Assembly (NCBI RefSeq): GCF_035653575.1
Contig: NZ_DASRBQ010000137.1
Location: 1-64,000 of the forward strand
Source: Actinocrinis sp035653575
Lineage (GTDB): Bacteria > Actinomycetota > Actinomycetes > Streptomycetales > Catenulisporaceae
DNA length: 64,000 bases
Direction: 5' to 3'
Shown here: positions 58,185 to 64,000 of the stretch, piece after piece
How the letters are laid out: every line of letters begins with the position of its first letter
How positions within the stretch are numbered: the stretch's first letter is position 1
Position numbers and translations under genes: made by a program
Notes under the pieces: model-generated
What the model was told of the DNA's origin: nothing
The model's input: only the letters and a program-made list of their open reading frames with translations
Databases searched by the model: none

Positions 58185-58401
58185 TCCCGGCCCGATCCCG
58201 GTCGGGCGATTCATCGGCCAACGGCACAAGGCGGGCGTGCGACAATCGACCGGCGGCCCACGGCGGGCACCGGCCGCGAAATGAAGGCAACCTGAACCCC
58301 CGCTGCGGCGTCGATCAATGGCAGAGGTCCGCCGCGGACCGCGGGCGGGGAGTTGCGGTGCGGTCGCGGCGGCACGGGCTTTGTCTGAATCGGGCGAGGA
58401 C

Positions 58402-59589
58402 ATGGGACTTACCAGCGGTTTCTTTCTGGACGCGGTGATCGCGGCGGTCATCGCGCTGCCGCTGGTCACGGTCTTGCTGTGGGGCCGGCTGCGCGGCCCG
58501 CGGGTGATACGCCAGCTGCAGCGGCTCGTGCTGATCGCGCTGTGCCAGGGCGTCGCCGTGCTGCTGGCCGCCCTGATGATCAACAACTCCTACCAGCTCT
58601 ACACCTCCTGGTCCGACCTGTTCGGCCACAACGGCCCGTCCGGCCAGATCCAGGCCGCCAAGCCGGTCTCGCTGACCTCGGCGCAGGCGCGCAGCGTGGA
58701 CCGGCCGCTGCCGAACGCCGCGCTGTTCCACCCCGACTCACAGATGCCCGGCGAGGTCCACGCCGTGATCACCGGAGCGCAGTCGAAGGTGACCGGCGAC
58801 GTGGTGGTCTGGTTGCCGCCGCAGTACAACCAGCGGCAGTACGCGCACACCGACTTCCCGGTGATCCAGCTGCTCTCCGGCTACCCCGGCTCGCCCGGCT
58901 CCTGGTTTCGCAGCCTCAAGGTCACCGACGTGCTGGCGGCCGAGGTACAGCGGCTCGCCGCGCGCCCGGTGATCCTGGTGGGCGCGGCGATCAACGTGGA
59001 CCCGCCGCACAACCCGGACTGCTCGGACATCCCCGGCGGCCCGAGGGTGGCCACCTGGCTCGCGCACGACGTGCGCGATCTGATCAACAGCTCTTTCCGC
59101 ACTATCACCGACCGCTCCGGCTGGGGTCTGATGGGCTACTCCGAGGGCGGCCTGTGCGCCTCCAAGCTGCTGTTGCAGTACCCCAACGAGTTCGCCGCCG
59201 CGGTCTCGATGAGCGGCGACGACCACCCGGACGGCGACCTGCTCAAGCCGGGCACCGCCGCGTACGACGAGAACAGCCCGCTGTGGCTGCTGCAGCACCG
59301 GCCGGCGCCGAACGTCGCGCTGCTGCTGACCGGCACGCTCCAGGACGGCTCGACGGCCGCGGAGGCCAATGAGATGAGCCTGGCCGCCAAGGCCCCCACG
59401 GTCGTGGAGCGGATAATCTCCGCGCGCGGCGGCCACAACGCCGGGGTCTGGAAGGCCGCGGAGCCGGCCACCCTCGACTGGCTGACCACCCATCTCGGCC
59501 AGCCGCCGAAGTCGGGAGTGCCCGCGGTCCCGAACCTGTCCGGGGTGACCGGAGCCGGGAGCGCGGCCGGAGCCTGGGCGCGCGGCTGA
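58402..59589 (+). CDS. Ag85-like esterase with N-terminal membrane segments
   Basis: 395 aa. Two to three membrane spans in the first 65 residues (FLDAVIAAVIALPLVTVLLW and LVLIALCQGVAVLLAALMI), then an external alpha/beta-hydrolase of the esterase D/antigen-85 family: nucleophile Ser in MGYSEGGLCASKLLLQYPNEF, FPVIQLLSGYPGSPGSWF earlier, and the acid and His near RGGHNAG. Possible acyl transfer or ester hydrolysis at the envelope. The frame opens at 58318; ATG 58402 is chosen because the first membrane segment starts there and GAGG lies upstream. Confidence 0.83.
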   Translation: MGLTSGFFLDAVIAAVIALPLVTVLLWGRLRGPRVIRQLQRLVLIALCQGVAVLLAALMINNSYQLYTSWSDLFGHNGPSGQIQAAKPVSLTSAQARSVDRPLPNAALFHPDSQMPGEVHAVITGAQSKVTGDVVVWLPPQYNQRQYAHTDFPVIQLLSGYPGSPGSWFRSLKVTDVLAAEVQRLAARPVILVGAAINVDPPHNPDCSDIPGGPRVATWLAHDVRDLINSSFRTITDRSGWGLMGYSEGGLCASKLLLQYPNEFAAAVSMSGDDHPDGDLLKPGTAAYDENSPLWLLQHRPAPNVALLLTGTLQDGSTAAEANEMSLAAKAPTVVERIISARGGHNAGVWKAAEPATLDWLTTHLGQPPKSGVPAVPNLSGVTGAGSAAGAWARG

Positions 59590-59649
59590 GCGGCGCGTGG
59601 TTCACGCATGATTGGGACGGGGTTCCCGGAGCATTGGCCCGCCGCCGGG

Positions 59650-59655
59650 TACCGT
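59650..59655 (+). promoter_or_regulatory. -10 TACCGT, leaderless start of the LOG gene
   Basis: TANNNT hexamer ending 7 nt before GTG 59663; the gap GAAAAAC is not a Shine-Dalgarno sequence. Confidence 0.5.
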
Positions 59656-59662
59656 GAAAAAC

Positions 59663-60496
59663 GTGACTGAAGATATGGAGCCGCAGGAGAAGCGGCAGAA
59701 CGGCGTGCGTTTCCGCGGCCCGGTGGTGCTGCGGCGCGGCCAGGTACAGGAATCCACCACCGACCAGCGGCTGCTGGACACCCGCGGCCCGACCGAGTGG
59801 CTGCACTCCGATCCCTGGCGGGTGCACCGGATCACCGCCGAGTTCGTCGAGGGTTTCGGCGCGCTGGCCGAGCTCGGCCCGGCGGTCGCGGTCTTCGGTT
59901 CGGCCCGCACCAAGGCGGATTCGACCGAGTACCGGCAAGGCGTCGAGGTCGGCCGGCTGCTCGCGGAGGCCGGCTACGCGGTGATCACCGGCGGCGGTCC
60001 GGGCGCGATGGAGGCGGCCAACCAGGGCGCGGTCAAGGGCGGCGGCACCTCGGTGGGCCTCGGCATCGAGCTGCCCTTCGAGCAGGGCCTGAACGACTAC
60101 GTCGACCTCGGGGTCAACTTCCGCTACTTCTTCGCCCGCAAGACGATGTTCGTGAAGTACGCGCAGGGCTTCGTGGTCCTTCCGGGCGGCTTCGGCACCA
60201 TGGACGAGCTGTTCGAGGCGCTCACGCTGGTGCAGACCCGCAAGGTCACCTCGTTCCCGATCGTGCTGCTGGGCACCGACTACTGGTCCGGCCTGGTCGA
60301 ATGGCTGCGCCACAGCATGGTCGGGAACGGCAAGGCCTCCGCGGCGGACCTGGCGCTGTTCACGCTGACCGACTCGCCGGCCGAGGCGGTCCAGGCCATC
60401 CAGGGCGCCAACGGCCGCCGTGCCGCGGACGAGTCGGCGGCCTTCGCCGAGAAGGTCGCGGCTGAGCGGTCCGGCGAGCGGTGGCCCGAGGGTTAG
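59663..60496 (+). CDS. LOG family protein (TIGR00730-type, lysine decarboxylase-like Rossmann fold)
   Basis: 277 aa. Nucleotide-binding fold with AVFGSARTKAD, VITGGGPGAMEAANQGA and the diagnostic PGGFGTMDELFEALTLVQT. LOG proteins cleave nucleoside monophosphates to release bases, including cytokinin ribotides; despite older labels they are not lysine decarboxylases. GTG 59663 is chosen from the leaderless-type -10; GTG 59654 and ATG 59675 are alternatives. The 3' end overlaps the convergent CMD gene by 4 bp. Confidence 0.88.
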   Translation: MTEDMEPQEKRQNGVRFRGPVVLRRGQVQESTTDQRLLDTRGPTEWLHSDPWRVHRITAEFVEGFGALAELGPAVAVFGSARTKADSTEYRQGVEVGRLLAEAGYAVITGGGPGAMEAANQGAVKGGGTSVGLGIELPFEQGLNDYVDLGVNFRYFFARKTMFVKYAQGFVVLPGGFGTMDELFEALTLVQTRKVTSFPIVLLGTDYWSGLVEWLRHSMVGNGKASAADLALFTLTDSPAEAVQAIQGANGRRAADESAAFAEKVAAERSGERWPEG

Positions 60497-60891
60497 GGCT
60501 CTTGCTCGCCGAAGACCTCCGCCGCGATGCCATAGCTTTCGAACGCGCGCGCGGCGCCCGCGTAGGCGCTGATCTGAATGAACGCCTCGACGATTTCCTC
60601 CTTCGTGACGCCGTTGTTCAAGGCGATGCGCAGCTGCCCTCGAAGGGGCTCGAGAACTCCCAGCGTGGCCGCGATCGTGACCGAGATGAGTGCGCGGGTG
60701 CGGGTGTCGAGGTGTTCGGTGCGTGGCCACGCTGCACCGAATGTCTGCACGGTTGCGATGCGCTTGAAGTCCGCGGCGTTCGGCGGCTCAGCGTCCGTCG
60801 TGCCAAGGAAGCGCTCGAGGCGGAAGCCGAGCATGCGCTCGGCTTCCTCGAGCGCGGCGATGTACTGAGGGTCGTTCAGTTCGGTGTCCAT
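60493..60891 (-). CDS. carboxymuconolactone decarboxylase family protein
   Basis: 132-aa helical CMD-fold protein: FKRIATVQTFGAAW, LDTRTRALISVTIAATLGVLEPLRGQLRIALNNGVTKEEIVEAFIQISAYAGAARA. The Cys-x-x-Cys pair of AhpD-type peroxidases is absent, so it belongs to the decarboxylase or lactonase-like branch; substrate unknown. Its start codon overlaps the amidase stop by one base (TGATG), so it is the second gene of a TetR-controlled operon. Confidence 0.85.
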   Translation of the reverse strand: MDTELNDPQYIAALEEAERMLGFRLERFLGTTDAEPPNAADFKRIATVQTFGAAWPRTEHLDTRTRALISVTIAATLGVLEPLRGQLRIALNNGVTKEEIVEAFIQISAYAGAARAFESYGIAAEVFGEQEP

Positions 60892-62399
60892 CAGACTCTC
60901 CCGTCGACGTGCCGAGTGCTTCCCAGCCAGACCGGAGGCGGCAATGGCGCCAGGACGCGCTCGACCTGCAGGGCCAATGCCAAAAGTTCTCGATCGTGGC
61001 TCCAGGCGCCGTTAAGTTCGATTCCGATGGGCAGGCCGGCCCTGGTCAATCCGGCAGGCAGGCTGATTCCCGGGAGGCCGGCGCCGCTGGCTGGAACGGT
61101 GTTCTTCGCGAGGAACAGGTGCTGCACCTTCTGGCCCGCGACAGTGAACTCCCACTGGTCGGCGATTCGCGGGGCCGGCGCGGGCGTCGTCGGGAAGATC
61201 AGCGCGTCGACGCCGTCGCGTTCGAAGACCCGCGCGAAGCGGCGCTGCAGCGCCGGGCGGTCGGTGCCGAGGGTGGCTGCGTAGTCCTCGTCCGAGAGGT
61301 AGCCGGGGCTACCGGGAAGCACGGCCGCGCTCCACACGTCCTGCAGCTGCGGCTTGAGCGAGTGATGGACATCGTCGACGGACACCGGGTAGTCGTTCTC
61401 GCGCAGGAAGGCGGTAACGGCTTGGTAGGTGTCGCGAAGAAAGAGGTTCCAGGCGGTGCGCTCCGCCAGTGCGGTGAAATCGTCGCCGAGGTCGACAGCG
61501 ACCACGTCGGCGCCTGCTTCGCGCAAGCGATCCACGGTGTCGTGGAACTGTCGCTCGACCTCCGGATCCGTGAGGTTGAGGTAGTGCTTCGGGGCGTAGG
61601 CGAAGCGTGCTCCCCTCAGGTCTGACCGCACTGTGCGCCGGTCATCGACTCTGCCGGTCACGATCTGGTCGATGAGGAGTGCGTCTTCGACGTGGCGGGC
61701 GAGGAGGCCCGTTGTGTCGAGGGTGTGGGAGATCGGCGCGACGCCGCCGCGCGGCCATCTGCCCGTCGTCGGCTTGTATCCGACGACGCCGTTGAGAGCT
61801 GCCGGGACCCGGATGGATCCCACGGTGTCGCCGCCGAGGGATGCCGGGACGATGCGCGCAGCGACGGACGCGGCGGAACCGCTGGAGGATCCGCCGGAAA
61901 GATGGTCGTGGTGGTAGGGGTTGAGCACCTGCCCGTACTCGGCATTGTGGCCGGTGACGCCGTAGGACATCTCGACGAGGTTGTTCTTGCCGAACACGAT
62001 CGCGCCCGCGCCCTTGATGATCGTGACGATCTCGGCGTCGGTGCTGGGGGCGAAGTTTCTGAGTGAGCCGAGGCCGAGGGACGTCGGCAGGTCCTGGGTC
62101 TGGTAGCTGTCCTTGACGCCCAGCGGAACTCCGAGCAGGGGTGCGGTTGCTCCTGCCGCCCGCGTCTTGTCCGCAGCGCGAGCGGCAGCGAGTACCGCCG
62201 ACTCGTCGATGGTGACGAACGAGTGGATCTCGGACTGTGTGCGTGCCTGGTCGAGCAGCGAGGAAGCATACGACTCCGCGGTGATGTCACCGCGGCGGAT
62301 CGCGGCGGCCGCGGCTGCGACGCCGAGCTCGGTCAGCTGCGAGTTGCCGCTGCCTTCGGTGGACGAGCGGTCGGTGTCTGTCACAGGCGTATCAGACAT
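60891..62399 (-). CDS. amidase-signature family amidohydrolase
   Basis: 502 aa. The Ser - cis-Ser - Lys triad is visible: Lys in PLGVKDSY (about 94), cis-Ser in LSGGSSSGSAASVAA (about 170) and nucleophile Ser in GGDTVGSIRVPA (about 194). The C-terminal region has ALIFPTTPAPAP. Hydrolyses a carboxamide; substrate unknown, and no GatB/GatC partner means it is not the tRNA amidotransferase subunit. AAGGGAG precedes ATG 62399. Divergent from the TetR gene, with two operators between. Confidence 0.88.
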   Translation of the reverse strand: MSDTPVTDTDRSSTEGSGNSQLTELGVAAAAAAIRRGDITAESYASSLLDQARTQSEIHSFVTIDESAVLAAARAADKTRAAGATAPLLGVPLGVKDSYQTQDLPTSLGLGSLRNFAPSTDAEIVTIIKGAGAIVFGKNNLVEMSYGVTGHNAEYGQVLNPYHHDHLSGGSSSGSAASVAARIVPASLGGDTVGSIRVPAALNGVVGYKPTTGRWPRGGVAPISHTLDTTGLLARHVEDALLIDQIVTGRVDDRRTVRSDLRGARFAYAPKHYLNLTDPEVERQFHDTVDRLREAGADVVAVDLGDDFTALAERTAWNLFLRDTYQAVTAFLRENDYPVSVDDVHHSLKPQLQDVWSAAVLPGSPGYLSDEDYAATLGTDRPALQRRFARVFERDGVDALIFPTTPAPAPRIADQWEFTVAGQKVQHLFLAKNTVPASGAGLPGISLPAGLTRAGLPIGIELNGAWSHDRELLALALQVERVLAPLPPPVWLGSTRHVDGRV

Positions 62400-62447
62400 G
62401 GCCTGCTTACTCCCTTCGGACTACCGCTCTTGGCTGACCGCCGGTCT

Positions 62448-62514
62448 GGTAAAGCGATCACTGTACTTTGAGCCTAGCGTGGGCTGGCCACAAAGTAAAG
62501 CGATCGCTATACTT
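62448..62514. promoter_or_regulatory. two TetR-type operators and a leaderless TetR promoter
   Basis: Two related 22-bp palindromes at 62448-62469 and 62493-62514, 45 bp centre to centre. Both contain GTAAAGCGATC; the second has the perfect core AGCGATCGCT. TATACT (62508-62513) lies in the second palindrome and ends 6 nt before ATG 62520 of the TetR gene. TACAGT on the minus strand lies in the first, on the amidase side. Each promoter thus has its own site. Confidence 0.8.
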
Positions 62515-62519
62515 GAGTG

Positions 62520-63131
62520 ATGGCCACGACTACAGAGGCCGCGCCCACGAAGCGAGGTGGGCGCGGGGCGCGAGAGCGAATCCTGAAGGCGACCGTCGAG
62601 CTCTTCGCCCGCGACGGCATCCACGCGACCGGCGTCGCGAAGGTGACCGAGGTCGCGCAGGTCTCCACGCGCACCCTGTACCAGCACTTCCCGAGCAAAG
62701 AGGCTCTCGTCAGCGCCTATCTGGCCCGCCTGGAGTCCGATCCGAACGGGCCGGCCGAGATCGAGACCGTTCTCACGCGAGCCGACCTCGAGCCACGCGA
62801 CCGCCTGATCGCGCTGTTCGCCGCACCTGCCGAAGAGGCCCTGGTGCGAGGGTGCCCGTTCCACAACACGGCGGTCGAGGCGGCGGGGGCCATGCCGGAA
62901 GCCGCCGCCTTCGTCGAGCGGCACAAGCGGGAGCTGATTGCGAATCTCATCGCCACGGCCGAGGCAGCGGGAGCCGACCATCCCGAGCGCCTCGGACGCC
63001 AGCTCGCTGTCCTCTTCGAAGGCGCGCGCGCCCTCGCCACGTCTATCAACGACACGCGTCCGTTCGAGGATGCACGCGACCTGGCAGTGACACTGATCAA
63101 CGATGCGATCGGCGCGAGGGCTTCTGGCTGA
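62520..63131 (+). CDS. TetR family repressor of the amidase operon
   Basis: 203 aa. N-terminal TetR helix-turn-helix: RERILKATVELFARDGIHATGVAKVTEVAQVSTRTLYQHFPSKEALVSAYL (about 18-68). The C-terminal helical ligand domain contains RGCPFHNTAVEAA, seen in the TetR_C subgroup with a conserved Cys-Pro-Phe. ATG 62520 (with GTG 62517 just before) has no Shine-Dalgarno sequence but a TATACT in the leaderless position. It probably represses both itself and the divergent amidase/CMD operon. Confidence 0.9.
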   Translation: MATTTEAAPTKRGGRGARERILKATVELFARDGIHATGVAKVTEVAQVSTRTLYQHFPSKEALVSAYLARLESDPNGPAEIETVLTRADLEPRDRLIALFAAPAEEALVRGCPFHNTAVEAAGAMPEAAAFVERHKRELIANLIATAEAAGADHPERLGRQLAVLFEGARALATSINDTRPFEDARDLAVTLINDAIGARASG

Positions 63132-63183
63132 CAGCAGAGCTTCGCCCGGGATGCGCAATCATCTGCTACCGCCGAACGGCCAC

Positions 63184-64000
63184 TTAGGTCTGTGAGGCCG
63201 CGGCCGCGTCGACGAGCGCACCGCAGAGCGTTGACAGGTCATCGTCGCCGGTGATGTACGGCGGCATCGTGTAGATCAGGTCGCGGAAGGGCCGAATCCA
63301 CACGCCCCGACGTACCGCCGCCTCCGTCGCAGCCGCGACATCGACGGCCTGCTCAAGCTGCACCACGCCGATGGCGCCGAGTACGCGTACGTCCTTCACA
63401 CCCGGCACGTCGCGGGCCGGTGCCAGCCCATCGCGTAGCCCCGCCTCGATCCGCGCGACGTCCGCCTGCCAGGGCACTGCGCCGCGCGCGGCAGTGTCGA
63501 GCAGCAGCTCGATCGAGGCGAGGGCAGCGGAGGCGGCGAGCGGATTACCCATGAACGTCGGGCCGTGCGCCAGAACCGGCACCTCGCCCCGGCTGATCCC
63601 CTCGGCGACGCGCGTGGTGCACAGCGCCGCGGCCATTGTCATGTAGCCGCCGGTCAGCGCCTTGCCGACGCACATCACGTCCGGGGCGATGCCGGCGTGC
63701 TCGGCGGCGAACAGCGTGCCGGTCCGTCCGAACCCGGTCGCGATCTCGTCGAAGATCAGCAGCACATCGTGCTCGTCACACAGCGCGCGCAGCGCCCTTA
63801 GATAGCCCGGTGCGTGGAACCGCATCCCGCCGGCGCCCTGCACGATCGGCTCGACGATCACCGCCGCGAGCTCGTGCGCGTGACGCTGCATCAGGTCAGA
63901 GAGATGTGTGACGTACTCGGGCGACGGCTCCGTGTCGTAGCCGTCCGGAGGCGCCTCCGCAAAGATCTGTTCGGGCAGCACTCCGCGCCACAGGCTGTGC
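63184..64000 (-). CDS. bioA: adenosylmethionine-8-amino-7-oxononanoate aminotransferase, C-terminal part
   Basis: The gene runs off the right edge; about 272 codons are inside. BioA-type class III aminotransferase: HSLWRGVLPEQIFAEAPP at the edge, VIVEPIVQGAGGMRFHAPGYL, LLIFDEIATGFGRTGTLFAAEHAGI (PLP-binding Asp), GKALTGGYMTMAAAL (PLP Lys), HGPTFMGNPLAASAALAS, and IRPFRDLIYTMPPY near the end. It transfers an amino group from SAM to KAPA to make DAPA in biotin synthesis. No other biotin gene is inside the window. Confidence 0.92.
   Translation of the reverse strand, partial: HSLWRGVLPEQIFAEAPPDGYDTEPSPEYVTHLSDLMQRHAHELAAVIVEPIVQGAGGMRFHAPGYLRALRALCDEHDVLLIFDEIATGFGRTGTLFAAEHAGIAPDVMCVGKALTGGYMTMAAALCTTRVAEGISRGEVPVLAHGPTFMGNPLAASAALASIELLLDTAARGAVPWQADVARIEAGLRDGLAPARDVPGVKDVRVLGAIGVVQLEQAVDVAAATEAAVRRGVWIRPFRDLIYTMPPYITGDDDLSTLCGALVDAAAASQT

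Noticed and set aside
1..64000. CRISPR arrays, tRNA or rRNA genes, prophage or integrative element
   Set aside because: No regularly spaced repeats with unique spacers, no tRNA-like or rRNA-like stretches, and no integrase, capsid or conjugation genes were seen in reading the window; the tandem repeats present have no spacers.

Overview
The window is very GC-rich DNA, gene-dense on both strands, with many GTG starts and 4-bp ATGA overlaps. The gene content is that of a filamentous-type actinobacterium: an F420-type luciferase-like oxidoreductase, an SCO6745-like protein, a CGNR zinc-finger regulator, an fdxA-dapC pair, actinobacterial secreted repeat proteins and a cellulose-synthase-like operon. 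It reads as chromosome rather than plasmid or phage. The only mobile DNA seen is the N-terminal end of an IS5-type transposase cut by the left edge. I cannot name the genus; a Streptomyces or Catenulispora relative would fit.

Layout. 1-9.5 kb holds small stress and regulator modules: an SCO6745-like protein, a double-VOC protein, a DUF2218-methyltransferase fusion beside an ArsR-type regulator, EthD/AraC, an Rrf2 regulator with an MBL hydrolase (each with its own palindromic operator), a peptidoglycan-binding protein broken by an amber codon, and a DJ-1/MarR operon under two palindromes. 9.8-13 kb holds a secreted phospholipase C-like enzyme with a possible Pho box, an LLM oxidoreductase and a 55-aa membrane protein. 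13.1-17 kb is a vWA - PP2C - HhH-kinase operon with the architecture of E. coli YegL-YegK-YegI, followed by a frameshifted AraC-DinB gene. 18-25.4 kb holds DUF72, a PPOX-fold protein, a zinc ribbon protein, a GH53 galactanase, a B12-binding radical SAM enzyme, a cold-shock protein, and a CGNR/TPR divergent pair whose start codons overlap. 25.5-28.9 kb is a coupled M15 peptidase - sensor kinase - LuxR regulator operon. 29-33.8 kb holds msrA with a 3' relic, a cystathionine synthase-type enzyme and a transmembrane pseudokinase.

33.9-41 kb is a probable surface-polysaccharide locus: a CapD-like dehydratase diverging from a processive GT2, a GH26 lipoprotein, a GT39-like membrane protein and a methyltransferase, the last four chained by overlaps. 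41-51 kb holds a GDPD lipoprotein, a FIST protein, a ROK kinase, a large membrane phosphatase-like protein, an EmrB-type pump with its MarR regulator, and threonine dehydratase. 51-58.2 kb holds the diaminopimelate genes dapC, dapD and dapE with ferredoxin fdxA, interrupted by two secreted LPVVG-type proteins and a membrane-anchored transglycosylase-like protein. 58.4-64 kb holds an Ag85-like esterase, a LOG protein, a TetR-controlled amidase/CMD operon and the C-terminal part of bioA.

One signal runs through the window. At least nine genes have no Shine-Dalgarno sequence but a TANNNT -10 hexamer exactly 6-7 nt before the start codon, the mark of leaderless transcription.
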